Source of the DNA: Sulfurovum xiamenensis
GTDB taxonomy: Bacteria; Campylobacterota; Campylobacteria; Campylobacterales; Sulfurovaceae
Reading direction: 5' to 3'
Length of the DNA stretch: 64,000 bases
NCBI RefSeq assembly: GCF_030347995.1
Contig: NZ_JAQIBC010000001.1
Location: 248,001-312,000 of the forward strand
Under the pieces are notes generated by a model. That model was not told the DNA's origin and did not search any database. It was given only the letters and a program-made list of their open reading frames with translations. Below are positions 32,992 through 42,643 of the stretch, piece by piece (within the stretch, counting starts at the first letter, position 1; each line of letters begins with the position of its first letter). The translations under genes were made by a program, and so were the position numbers.

Positions 32992-35040
32992 ATGGAGTTT
33001 GTAGATTATGTTGTAGCATATTGGTTAGTGATAAAATATTTAGTATTTTTTGCAGCTATTATTATTTTACTAAGTAGTATAGATGATTTTTTTATAGATT
33101 GTTATTATTGGGTCCGTCGTATATGGCGAAGGTTCACTGTATACAAAAAACATAAACCATTTAATGTTAATGAGCTTTATAAATATAAAGAAAAGCCTAT
33201 TGCTATTATGGTTCCAGCATGGCAGGAGAAAGGGGTTATAGCAGATATGGCTGCCTTGGCTGCTTCAAGCTTTGAGTATTACAACTATCATATATTTATC
33301 GGTACCTATCCTAATGACCCCGAAACACAGCATGATGTGGATATGGTAGTTGAGCATTATCGAAATGTTCATAAGGTTATTACTCGTACCCCTGGGCCCA
33401 CAAATAAATCAGATTGTCTCAACCACATCATTGAAGACATTTTCTTATTTGAAAAAGAACATAATATAGAATTTGAAGGGTTTGTTCTGCATGATGCGGA
33501 AGACTTGATACACCCTTTGGAGTTAAAGCTGTTCAATCACCTCATTGGTAAAAACGATCTCATCCAGATCCCTGTTTTTCCGTTTGAAAGAGAATGGTAT
33601 GATTTTACTACAGGACATTATGTAGATGAATTTGCAGAAAATCATGGGAAAGACCTTATTGTGAGAGAAAGTATCTTGGGATTTGTTCCAAGTGCAGGTG
33701 TAGGAACAGCCCTGAGCAGAAAAGCCATTGATAAACTCAAAGAAATACACAACGGTGACGTCTTCTTAATTGATACACTTACAGAGGATTATAATTTGGG
33801 CTACGAGCTGTTTCATGAGGATATGAAGCTCATCTTTGTGAGAATACCTGCTGAACTGGAGTATACAACCAGAAATAGCTATGGTAAGGAAAAAAACAGG
33901 AAAAAACAGGTCCTCATCAGCGTTAGAGAATTTTTTCCTTCCACATTCCGTCAAGCGGTCAGACAAAAAGCAAGATGGATTACCGGTATTGCACTTCAAG
34001 GATGGCAACAACTTGGATGGTCTAACAGTGTGAAAACCAACTATATTCTTTATAGAGATAGAAAAGCCATTCTTACTAACCTTGCGAATGTACTAGCTTA
34101 TATTCTTGTGATTAATATTCTTGGGATGACACTGTATACAAAAATCACTCAGGATATATGGTGGTTCCCACCTATCATTGAAAAAGGGGATTTACTCTGG
34201 TACCTTCTTATCATTAACGCTTTTTTCTTTCTTAACCGTATCATCCAGAGAATGTATTTTACCCATGAAGTCTATGGTATCAAAGGAGCATTACTGAGTA
34301 TCCCAAGAATTATTTGGGGAAACTTTATCAACTTTTTTGCCATGTTCAAAGCATTGGCTCAGTTCTTTAAACTTAAAAAAGAAGGGAAGCAGATTCCATG
34401 GGATAAAACAACCCATGATTTCCCGCTTCGCAGAAAATTCCATAAAAAACTGGGAGATATTCTATTAGAAGAAAAACTCATTGACCAGGCTACCCTTGAA
34501 CAGGCCTTGGAAAAACAAAGAAGTAAGCAGAAGGCATTAGGTAGATTACTGTTAGAAGAAAACATTATAAGCGAAACAGATCTGGCAAAAGCGATGTCCA
34601 TACAAAGCAATCTGAAATATATCCATGGCATATCCCAAGATGAAGTAGACATTGAGACCATGAATAAAGTCGATCACTATTCATTGCTTGAAAATGACAT
34701 TATTATCCTCAAGACTGTCGATCATGTACAACCTATTATTTCATCAGGGCAGGTAGTCGATGTAGTCGTAGATGAATGTAAAAGAAAGCTATCTGATCGT
34801 ACCGAACTTTACATCACCAACGAAAGCACCATCATAACTATTCAAAAAAAGGTACTTTTCCATGATCTGAGTGAGACAGAGTTTAGCCAGCTTCGTAGCG
34901 TACTCAAGAAAAAAATGATTCCAAGAGGAATGGTGGATGAAATTTTAGAGTATAGAACACAAAACAACCAAGACTTTATTACCAGTTGCCAACATTTCGG
35001 CTTTTTACCTGATGACCAACTTACAAGGATCGACGCATGA
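32992..35040 (+). CDS. NfrB-like membrane glycosyltransferase with C-terminal MshEN domain
   Basis: A 682-residue protein. An N-terminal helix is followed by a GT2 catalytic domain with all the processive-synthase motifs: MVPAWQEKGVI, TNKSDCLN, HDAEDL (acidic metal site, residues 167-172), TED (264-266) and RQKARW (Q-x-x-R-W, near 324-329). Several membrane helices follow (370-460). Residues ~484-540 form an MshEN domain, with two copies of [KR]LG..LLEE..I....L..A...Q, the pattern that binds cyclic di-GMP. E. coli NfrB has this architecture and makes a c-di-GMP-controlled envelope polysaccharide used as phage N4 receptor. It overlaps the NfrA-like gene by 4 bp. Confidence 0.85.
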   Translation: MEFVDYVVAYWLVIKYLVFFAAIIILLSSIDDFFIDCYYWVRRIWRRFTVYKKHKPFNVNELYKYKEKPIAIMVPAWQEKGVIADMAALAASSFEYYNYHIFIGTYPNDPETQHDVDMVVEHYRNVHKVITRTPGPTNKSDCLNHIIEDIFLFEKEHNIEFEGFVLHDAEDLIHPLELKLFNHLIGKNDLIQIPVFPFEREWYDFTTGHYVDEFAENHGKDLIVRESILGFVPSAGVGTALSRKAIDKLKEIHNGDVFLIDTLTEDYNLGYELFHEDMKLIFVRIPAELEYTTRNSYGKEKNRKKQVLISVREFFPSTFRQAVRQKARWITGIALQGWQQLGWSNSVKTNYILYRDRKAILTNLANVLAYILVINILGMTLYTKITQDIWWFPPIIEKGDLLWYLLIINAFFFLNRIIQRMYFTHEVYGIKGALLSIPRIIWGNFINFFAMFKALAQFFKLKKEGKQIPWDKTTHDFPLRRKFHKKLGDILLEEKLIDQATLEQALEKQRSKQKALGRLLLEENIISETDLAKAMSIQSNLKYIHGISQDEVDIETMNKVDHYSLLENDIIILKTVDHVQPIISSGQVVDVVVDECKRKLSDRTELYITNESTIITIQKKVLFHDLSETEFSQLRSVLKKKMIPRGMVDEILEYRTQNNQDFITSCQHFGFLPDDQLTRIDA

Positions 35041-37466
35041 AACGAATACTAGTATTTATACCTCTTTATTGTATTACATTCTTAAATGCCAATGTTGTGA
35101 ATAACCCTGTAGATCATGTAAAAGAGGAATTCACTGAATATCGAATCTACCCCAGATTGCAAAAAGCTGATAACTACATTGCTGAAGGCAAGATCAAAGA
35201 AGCAAAAGAACTTCTGTTGAAAGTGTTAGAGATTGACCCGAAGAATGCTAGAGCGGGCAATAGAGTCGTTGTACTCTGTATGCAGGATAAAGATTTTAAA
35301 TGTGCTAGGAAGTATGTTGATCTCGTAGAACCATCTACTTATCAAAAATACTACGAAGGTTATAGCGCTTTTGAACTGCAAGACTATGCTCAAGCCCTGA
35401 AAGCAGCATCTTCTATAGAAGATGCTACGACGCTTAAAAGAAGTGAACAGGAACTTAACAATAATATCATTTTAAGATCAGCCATTATGTCTGAAAATAA
35501 AGAAGCAACCGATACCGCTTTAGAAAAAATACTCCATCCGAGATATAACATGTCATCTTGTCCGTCTGAATCTTTAGAAATTATCTCTCTACTCTTTGCG
35601 CATAAACTCTTCGATGAAGCGTTTGCAGAAACCCGTTTCTACTTAGACCATTGCAAGTCACAAAAGATCCCGGATGAGAAACTTGCTATTTGGTCCGATC
35701 TTTTGAGAAAAGAAAACCTGTTTAGTCACGAAGAGAGTATCATTGCAACTATGGAAGAGGTCGATTTGAAAAATGAACATACTTTATCCATGTATATAAA
35801 AAGCGGTGATGAAACAAAAGCTATCGAAACAATGGAAAAGATATATCATGCGGAACCTTCTGATGAGAATAAAGCACGTCTGTTATATCTTTATGAAAAT
35901 GCCAAGATGCAAAATAAAATCATTACACTTTATTCGGAAGTATACGAACTTAAGAAAAACCCGGAAGATCTAAAAAGAGTGCTTTATCTCAAAAAGGAGC
36001 CTGAACAGCAGTATCAGTTGCTAGAGAAGTACTACCCTTATGCAGGACTTACGAATGAAGAAAAATTTAACTTTTCAGTCTCACTGATCAAGTTTTATAA
36101 AGAAGAGCACAAGGTCAATCAAGTACTCTCTATCGTTGATGACCTCACACTGCTTGAACACTTAACGGACAAACAAGAGCTCTATTTAAGCCATCAGTAT
36201 AGTGATTATCATCAAAACAAAAAAGCGATCGCACTCATGGAAGCACTCTATCAAAGTGACCCACGTCCTCAATACAAAGAAAGACTGGTGTACTTGCGTA
36301 ACAGAAACATCATTCCGAAGAAAGCACAACCTCAAACAGTGCAAAAGAAACCACAGATCAAACCAAAACCTACACGTGAAGATAAACTAAGGTCTGAGAC
36401 ACAGTTAGCGTATGATCTCATCCATGAAAAGCGTTATGATGAAGCAAGTGTGCATATTAAAAAAGCTCTTCAATATGAACCAAACAATGCAGTAAGATAT
36501 GAACAGCTCGGACAAGTGTACTATGCTCAGGAAAAGTATGAAAAGGCAGCTGATGCATTTGAGAAGGCATCAGAACTTAATCCAAGATCAGGCTATTATG
36601 AATCATTGGGTTACTGCCAAATTAAATTAAAGGACAAAAAAGGTGCTATAGAGAGTTTTAAAAAAAGTATCGATATCGTGAAGCAGGAAGAACCTGAAAA
36701 CATTGACAAGCTCTATCAATTAAAATACAGTGTAGCCGAATTGGACCGAAATTTCTTTGGGTATTTGACCTATGGTATGCGGCTTGACTCCTACAATAAT
36801 ACCGGCGGAATATCTCCCATACTTTCTGCCAACTATGGCGGATTTTCTGCATTAGAGCTTCATTATAAACCGGAAATTTTCAATGACTATGCTACAGTCT
36901 ATGTCAAAGCACTGGCTGGAGTACGAGACCAAAGTTTAGCCATTAGATCAGAGACATGGCAACCATCACTAGGACTACGTTTTCAACCATTAGAAGATGA
37001 AAGACTCTACTTCTTTATAGAAAAATTCTTCAAAGGTGGGGATGAGAGTCGTGACGATACCATGCTTAGAGCATCATGGGAACTCTTTGATGGCTATGAC
37101 TTTTACCCTACTACAACAGAATACCCGTGGAAACATCTGTATATGGATAGTGTCTACTATCTGGACAATGGCACCTACAGTCTCTATGCAAACTATGAAC
37201 ACGGATATGTATGGAAAAGCGGATACCAAGATGCATGGATGCCTTACCTTTGTACTTCTGCAGGATACACTAACGATAACGGTCCAAAAGAGACGCTCAA
37301 AAGATTTGATGTAGGTGCAGGGATCTCCTATTTTTTCTGGCGTAATGAACGTGAATATAAATCGCATCAATATACCGGAAGAGCAAGACTGGAATACCGC
37401 CATCAATATGCGGGAGATCCGGAAGATGACCATGCACTCAGACTCATGCTTGAGTTTTTCTTTTAA
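35037..37466 (+). CDS. NfrA-like TPR and outer-membrane barrel protein
   Basis: An 809-residue exported protein. After a signal peptide (KRILVFIPLYCITFLNA) it is helical TPR sequence to about residue 550: IAEGKIKEAKELLLKVLEIDPKNA, and later YEQLGQVYYAQEKYEKAADAFEKASELNP-type repeats. The C-terminal ~230 residues are beta-barrel-like, ending ALRLMLEFFF with an aromatic terminus. This TPR-plus-barrel plan matches NfrA and other polysaccharide exporters (PgaA, BcsC, PelB). It starts inside the stop codon of the glycosyltransferase gene, so the two are tightly coupled and probably form the synthesis/export pair. Confidence 0.78.
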   Translation: MKRILVFIPLYCITFLNANVVNNPVDHVKEEFTEYRIYPRLQKADNYIAEGKIKEAKELLLKVLEIDPKNARAGNRVVVLCMQDKDFKCARKYVDLVEPSTYQKYYEGYSAFELQDYAQALKAASSIEDATTLKRSEQELNNNIILRSAIMSENKEATDTALEKILHPRYNMSSCPSESLEIISLLFAHKLFDEAFAETRFYLDHCKSQKIPDEKLAIWSDLLRKENLFSHEESIIATMEEVDLKNEHTLSMYIKSGDETKAIETMEKIYHAEPSDENKARLLYLYENAKMQNKIITLYSEVYELKKNPEDLKRVLYLKKEPEQQYQLLEKYYPYAGLTNEEKFNFSVSLIKFYKEEHKVNQVLSIVDDLTLLEHLTDKQELYLSHQYSDYHQNKKAIALMEALYQSDPRPQYKERLVYLRNRNIIPKKAQPQTVQKKPQIKPKPTREDKLRSETQLAYDLIHEKRYDEASVHIKKALQYEPNNAVRYEQLGQVYYAQEKYEKAADAFEKASELNPRSGYYESLGYCQIKLKDKKGAIESFKKSIDIVKQEEPENIDKLYQLKYSVAELDRNFFGYLTYGMRLDSYNNTGGISPILSANYGGFSALELHYKPEIFNDYATVYVKALAGVRDQSLAIRSETWQPSLGLRFQPLEDERLYFFIEKFFKGGDESRDDTMLRASWELFDGYDFYPTTTEYPWKHLYMDSVYYLDNGTYSLYANYEHGYVWKSGYQDAWMPYLCTSAGYTNDNGPKETLKRFDVGAGISYFFWRNEREYKSHQYTGRARLEYRHQYAGDPEDDHALRLMLEFFF

Positions 37467-37522
37467 GGAATCCCATGAGATAAACAGCCATTTATGAAGC
37501 ATCATATGAAAGGAGGCTGACA

Positions 37523-39265
37523 ATGAAAAGAGTATTTAAATTTGGTACATTGCTGATGTACCTTCTGTTTTTCGTTTCTTGCGGAGGTGGCGGAGGCGGC
37601 AGTGGTGTGACAACACCACCTGCTGATCCTGATCCGGCACCTATAGCTCTTCCTTTACCAAGTAATAATCCTCCCTTACAAAATGTTCTGATAGTGTACG
37701 ATACTGCAGGTCCCTATGGTGAACAGGGAAAGATCAATGCACTCTTGCTTGAAAATCTCCTGGGTCACTTTGATCTAAACATTACATCTAAACCGGCTGA
37801 TACATATATATCCAATGAAATTATTGATAAAAATATTACTACTGTATTCTATCTTGGTACTACCTTTGATGTATTAGGTTATTATGCTAACGGTTCAAAC
37901 GAATACAATAGCTATATGAACTTCTATAAAGATACCGCAACACAGAATAAAACAGTTGTATGGATCAATTATAACCTTGATCTATTAGAAACAGAATGGG
38001 ATGCAAATGCAACCAACTGGGGGGTCAGTACATTTGAAGAGTCGACTGGATTTACAAGTTTTGGTACAGACACAGATTATAATCGTGTCTGGTATAAAAA
38101 TACAGAACTCTATAAGGGTGTTATCCCTTTTGCAACACCAGGTGCAGATACAACAAACTGCTATAATGAGGGGAACAATACCTATGCATGTGCGCTGGAA
38201 CTTAACACCATTTTAATCTCCAATGAAAATAAAACAACTATCTTCGCTGAAACAAACTCAACATTCAATTTATCTATATCCAATGAACCCTATATTACAC
38301 AGTCTGGAAATTTCTGGTTTGTAGGTGATATCCCTTTTACATATATGTCCGAAGAGGATAGATATCTAGCCTTTGCAGATCTTTTGCATGATATGCTTGG
38401 TATAGACCACAATGAAGTACACAAGGCGATCATGAGACTGGAAGATGTCAATGCAGAAACAAATCCTTCTGATCTGACAGCAATAGCAGACTATATGCAA
38501 AGCAAGAACATACCATTTAATGTTGCAACAATTCCTCAATATGAGGATCCATTTGGTGTCTATCATAATGGTCTTGATACTACGATTAAACTATATGAAT
38601 CACCTATTGGTGAAAAACTAAAAGAGTATTATTTTGAGAGACGTATAGACATTGTACAGCATGGATTCACACACCAACTCTATGATTACATCAATCCATA
38701 CAATGGTGTTACAGCAGATGATTTTGAATTTATGATCGTAACAGATCTCAATAACGATGGTAACTATACCTATGTAGGACCTTCGGAAAATGATGATGGT
38801 GCTTGGGCAAAACAGAGAATCATAGATGGTAGGACTATTTTAGATGTAGTTAGTATACAAGCGTTTGCATGGGAAGCACCACACTACATGGCCGGTCCAG
38901 ACCACTACCGTGCTATCAAAGAGGTCTATCCGATACAGTATTCAAGGCTAATCTACTATCCGGATGAGAGTGATAAATCTAAATTTGTCGGGCAATTCTA
39001 CCCCTATATCATCAGAAAAGATACCTATGGATATTATGTCATTCCTGAAAATATACACAATATAGAAGATGCCCCAAATGAAGGATACAGAACGATCACA
39101 TCTACAGATATCATACGTTTTTCCAAAAAATTGAAAGTCGTACGTGACGCTGTTGCAAGTTTCTATTATCACCCCTATCTTGGAACAGATGAACTTTCAA
39201 AGATCATACCTGGATTGCGAAATGAAGGATATGAGTTTGTAAGGGCTACCTCATTGGTAGAGTAG
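37523..39265 (+). CDS. DUF2334 polysaccharide-deacetylase-like lipoprotein
   Basis: A 580-residue lipoprotein: signal MYLLFFVS, lipobox Cys followed by a glycine run and a Pro-rich linker (residues ~20-50). A Rossmann-like first half comes next. The second half carries the DUF2334 deacetylase-superfamily features: MRLEDVN (metal Asp region), VQHGFTHQL (H-x3-H) and APHYMAGPDHYRAI. It probably acts in the periplasm or on the cell surface on the polymer made by the NfrB-like enzyme, by analogy with PgaB and PelA; that is inference. AAAGGAGG precedes the ATG. It lies 56 bp after the NfrA-like gene. Confidence 0.78.
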   Translation: MKRVFKFGTLLMYLLFFVSCGGGGGGSGVTTPPADPDPAPIALPLPSNNPPLQNVLIVYDTAGPYGEQGKINALLLENLLGHFDLNITSKPADTYISNEIIDKNITTVFYLGTTFDVLGYYANGSNEYNSYMNFYKDTATQNKTVVWINYNLDLLETEWDANATNWGVSTFEESTGFTSFGTDTDYNRVWYKNTELYKGVIPFATPGADTTNCYNEGNNTYACALELNTILISNENKTTIFAETNSTFNLSISNEPYITQSGNFWFVGDIPFTYMSEEDRYLAFADLLHDMLGIDHNEVHKAIMRLEDVNAETNPSDLTAIADYMQSKNIPFNVATIPQYEDPFGVYHNGLDTTIKLYESPIGEKLKEYYFERRIDIVQHGFTHQLYDYINPYNGVTADDFEFMIVTDLNNDGNYTYVGPSENDDGAWAKQRIIDGRTILDVVSIQAFAWEAPHYMAGPDHYRAIKEVYPIQYSRLIYYPDESDKSKFVGQFYPYIIRKDTYGYYVIPENIHNIEDAPNEGYRTITSTDIIRFSKKLKVVRDAVASFYYHPYLGTDELSKIIPGLRNEGYEFVRATSLVE

Positions 39266-39274
39266 CTGATAAAA

Positions 39275-40342
39275 ATGAAAAGCGTAATGTTTCACCTATT
39301 GAAGCTGCCGATTCTCGTTTTCTTTCTGCTTGTTGGCTTTCAGGCAGGATACGGCAATGAACTACCCGGGCATACAAAAGCCCAATGGCTCACTGAAGCT
39401 CTAAATGCACTTGCAAATGGAAGATATCCTAATGTCAAAGCGGTTGCATGGTGGAATGAAAACTTTAATGATACAGAGTTAAGGATAGACTCATCCAAAG
39501 AGAGTTTACTGGCCTATCAAAAAGGTATCAAATCATCAAACTTTATATCACAGGCACAGATCGTTTCCAACAAACTTCAAATACCTCCACTCGGAGCTAT
39601 CTATCATGCGGCAAATCCAGATTTTGGTGGAACAGAGGATAATGTTACCTCAGAGCGTATCAAATGTTTTGAAGCTTTGGCGCAAAAGAAGATCGTTTGG
39701 GCATATTTCTCCAATAACTGGTATGATCATATAAAATTTCCTCTATCTGAAGTCAAAACCATTCATGAAAGCGGGAACATACCTTTTATCAGGCTCATGC
39801 CACGAAGCAACTTTAATGAAGGCGGGCCCGATCCTGAATATACGATGCAAAAGATCATCGATGGAGCGTTTGATAAAGCACTGAGTGCGTGGGCTATGGA
39901 TGCCAAGGAAATAGACATACCTTTACTTGTGGAGTTTGGAACAGAGGTCAATGGAGATTGGTTTCCATGGAATGGTAGCTATAACGGAGGAGGAATCAAA
40001 CATCTTTATGGTGACAAAAACAAAGAAGATGGGCCGGAACGCTTTCGTGATGCTTATCGATATATGATAGATCTCTTTCGTGCACATGGAGTCGATAACA
40101 TTACATGGTTTTTTCATGTAGATGCATTTGGAGAACCGCAAAAGAGCTGGAATAGCATCGAAAAATACTATCCTGGTGACAAATATATAGATTGGATCGG
40201 GATAAGTGTCTATGGACCACAAACAAAAGATGAACCCTACCGATCTTTTGTTGAAATAATGGAGACCATATATCCTGCTCTTCGCAGGATATCAGATAAA
40301 CCCATTGCGATCTTGGAATTAGGTATCACAGAGCTAGAGTAA
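39275..40342 (+). CDS. GH26-like glycoside hydrolase with circularly permuted domain
   Basis: A 355-residue exported protein (signal KLPILVFFLLVGFQAGYG). All GH26 segments are present, but in rotated order. Residues ~28-85 (HTKAQWLTEALNAL, NVKAVAWWNENF, LRIDSSKESLLAYQKGI) correspond to the normal C-terminal end. They are followed by the usual N-terminal strands (PPLGAIYH), the acid/base region VEFGTEVNGDWFPWNG, YYPGDKYIDWIGISVYG and finally the nucleophile region KPIAILELGITEL, after which the gene stops. Both catalytic Glu residues are kept, so activity is plausible. GH26 enzymes cleave beta-mannans or related beta-glycans; here it would trim or release the polymer of this locus. It lies 9 bp after the DUF2334 gene. 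Confidence 0.75.
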   Translation: MKSVMFHLLKLPILVFFLLVGFQAGYGNELPGHTKAQWLTEALNALANGRYPNVKAVAWWNENFNDTELRIDSSKESLLAYQKGIKSSNFISQAQIVSNKLQIPPLGAIYHAANPDFGGTEDNVTSERIKCFEALAQKKIVWAYFSNNWYDHIKFPLSEVKTIHESGNIPFIRLMPRSNFNEGGPDPEYTMQKIIDGAFDKALSAWAMDAKEIDIPLLVEFGTEVNGDWFPWNGSYNGGGIKHLYGDKNKEDGPERFRDAYRYMIDLFRAHGVDNITWFFHVDAFGEPQKSWNSIEKYYPGDKYIDWIGISVYGPQTKDEPYRSFVEIMETIYPALRRISDKPIAILELGITELE

Positions 40343-40434
40343 AGGAAGAGAAGGATTAACTAATTTTAGAGTATACACAGGAAACAAACCCTCTGTACTT
40401 TATGCATAAATGGACAAAGTATAGAAGAAAAAAT

Positions 40435-42567
40435 TTAAGCTAAAAACTCTGGAGTTGCCAACTCGACCTTTTTACCTTTTTGTTCCATGACCACCACAGT
40501 GATCTTATCACCTTCGCTGTATCTTTCTGAAAGGTTATTAACACGTTCTTTGGCTACTTTTGAAATATGAAGCAGCGCATCAAAACCGTCTGGCATTTCA
40601 ACAAAAATTCCGAAATCTACGATCTTTTTCACTTTACCCTCATAGCTTTCACCGACTTTATATTCCATTTGCTTTTTCACAGGGGATGAAGCGATCTCTT
40701 CTATATGGGCTTTTGCGTCTGCTACTTTTTCTTTGTCTTCACCTGAAATTTTTACGCCACCTACATCACGGTCAAGATCAACGGAGACTTCAAACTTTTC
40801 TATGATCTCACGGATCGTTGCACCTGCTTTCCCGATGATATCTACTATCTTGCTTGGATGTACTGTAAAATGTTCTGTACTAGGAAGTGCAGCACTTGAA
40901 ACAATGTTTTTTTCTGCTTCTTCCATAATATTAAGAATATGATTCTTTCCCTGGCTGGCTTTTTGTAATGCATCTCTTAGTACAGCCAAGTCTATACCAC
41001 CGAGTTTCATGTCCATTTGAAGTGCGGTGATACCCTTTGAAGTACCTGCTACTTTAAAATCCATATCCCCATCATGGTCTTCCAGCCCCATGATATCTGT
41101 CAGTACAGCATACTTGTCACCTTCACTCACTAGACCCATAGCGATACCTGCCACAAGTGCTGTAGTATGTACCTCAGCAGCACGCAATGCCAATGCACCA
41201 CCACAGATAGTCGCCATAGAGGACGAACCATTACTTTCTAAAATTTCAGAGACCAAACGGATACTTCCATCATAGTTTAGATCTAAAGTAGGTTCTAATG
41301 CTCTTTTCCCTAAATTACCATGTCCAAGCTCTCTTCTACCAGGCGCACCTATAAATTTCGCTTCTCCTACAGAGTAACCTGGGAAATTATAATGTACCAT
41401 GAAGTTCTCTGACTGAGCGTTTTTCTCAGTGATCAATTCATACATCTGTGCATCTTTTTTATCGCCAAGTGTCACCGTGACAAGTGCCTGAGTCTGGCCA
41501 CGTGTAAAAAGACATGACCCATGTACAGAAGGTAAAAGATTTGTCTCGATGCTGATAGGTCTTACTTCATCGAGTGTTCTGCCGTCTGCACGAATATTTT
41601 TATCTAGGATCATCGCTCTAACCACTGTTTTTTTGTAGCGTTCCAGGACTTTGGATACCAGTTCTTTATCTGCCTCTTTACCCTCTGATTCTAGAGCTTC
41701 CATGATTTTCGTACGCACTTTTTTAAGTTCAGTAGAACGCTCACTCTTTGCCATATGTGAGATAGCTTTTTCGACATCCGCTGCATAATTCTTTTCTATC
41801 ATTGCATACAGTGATGCATCTATTTTCTCTTCAGCTAATGGTAGGTCCAGGGGTTGTCTTACCATAGGAGTAAAGGCATCTGCATAAGCAGTTGATGCTG
41901 CATCTATAGCTTCTGCTGCCATTGCGATCACATCAACCAGTGCTGACTCATCAAACTCATTGGCACTTTGTCCCTCTTCACCCTCAGTGGCGAGTGTACG
42001 CATCTCTATCATCACTACATCTTTACCTGAACCAACAACCAAAAGATCCAGTTCACTCTCTGCCTGTTGTGTAAGTGTCGGATTGATAACGATATCATCT
42101 CCGACTGTACCAACTCTGACTGCAGCGATACTTGTGGTCACTGGGATATCTGAAACATACAGTGCTGCATTTGCCGCATGTAAAGCAGCTACCTGCATAT
42201 CAACCTCTGAATCTGCACTTACCACCATCACTGTGATCGTTACAGGATAGTGAAACCCTTTAGGGAATAACGGACGTAAAGAGCGGTCAACGATACGAGA
42301 TGTCAGTGTTTCAAAGTCACCAGGCTTTGTCTCTCTCTTGATGAAACCGCCAGGGATCTTGGCTGCAGCATAAGATTTTTCCATATACTGCACAGTTAAA
42401 GGAAGAAAATCCTCATCGACTGCTTTTTCATCGACTGCAACAGCTGCTATCAGTACCGCTTTCCCCTGTCGGTACATCACTGCACCACTTGCCTGCTTTG
42501 CTATTTTATTAAATTCATATTTTTCTTCGAGACTGTTTACCTTGATCTCTATGTTTTGTTCTTTCAT
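40435..42567 (-). CDS. pnp: polyribonucleotide nucleotidyltransferase (PNPase)
   Basis: A 710-residue 3'-5' phosphorolytic exoribonuclease. Two RNase PH domains (first with FIKRETKPGDFETLTSRIVDRSLRPLFP-type sequence, second with VHGSCLFTRGQTQALVTVTLG and LTDIMGLEDHDGDMDFKVAGT), then KH (IIGKAGATIREI) and S1 (GFDALLHISKVA) domains. All are in normal order and length. It follows a phosphoribosyltransferase gene by 76 bp and is convergent with the polysaccharide locus. AAAGGAAAG precedes the ATG. Confidence 0.97.
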   Translation of the reverse strand: MKEQNIEIKVNSLEEKYEFNKIAKQASGAVMYRQGKAVLIAAVAVDEKAVDEDFLPLTVQYMEKSYAAAKIPGGFIKRETKPGDFETLTSRIVDRSLRPLFPKGFHYPVTITVMVVSADSEVDMQVAALHAANAALYVSDIPVTTSIAAVRVGTVGDDIVINPTLTQQAESELDLLVVGSGKDVVMIEMRTLATEGEEGQSANEFDESALVDVIAMAAEAIDAASTAYADAFTPMVRQPLDLPLAEEKIDASLYAMIEKNYAADVEKAISHMAKSERSTELKKVRTKIMEALESEGKEADKELVSKVLERYKKTVVRAMILDKNIRADGRTLDEVRPISIETNLLPSVHGSCLFTRGQTQALVTVTLGDKKDAQMYELITEKNAQSENFMVHYNFPGYSVGEAKFIGAPGRRELGHGNLGKRALEPTLDLNYDGSIRLVSEILESNGSSSMATICGGALALRAAEVHTTALVAGIAMGLVSEGDKYAVLTDIMGLEDHDGDMDFKVAGTSKGITALQMDMKLGGIDLAVLRDALQKASQGKNHILNIMEEAEKNIVSSAALPSTEHFTVHPSKIVDIIGKAGATIREIIEKFEVSVDLDRDVGGVKISGEDKEKVADAKAHIEEIASSPVKKQMEYKVGESYEGKVKKIVDFGIFVEMPDGFDALLHISKVAKERVNNLSERYSEGDKITVVVMEQKGKKVELATPEFLA

Positions 42568-42643
42568 TCGTTTTTCTTTCCTTTTAACTGTTAAATACTT
42601 TCATACTATGCTGTTTTACATGTTTATTTTCATAAAAATATAT

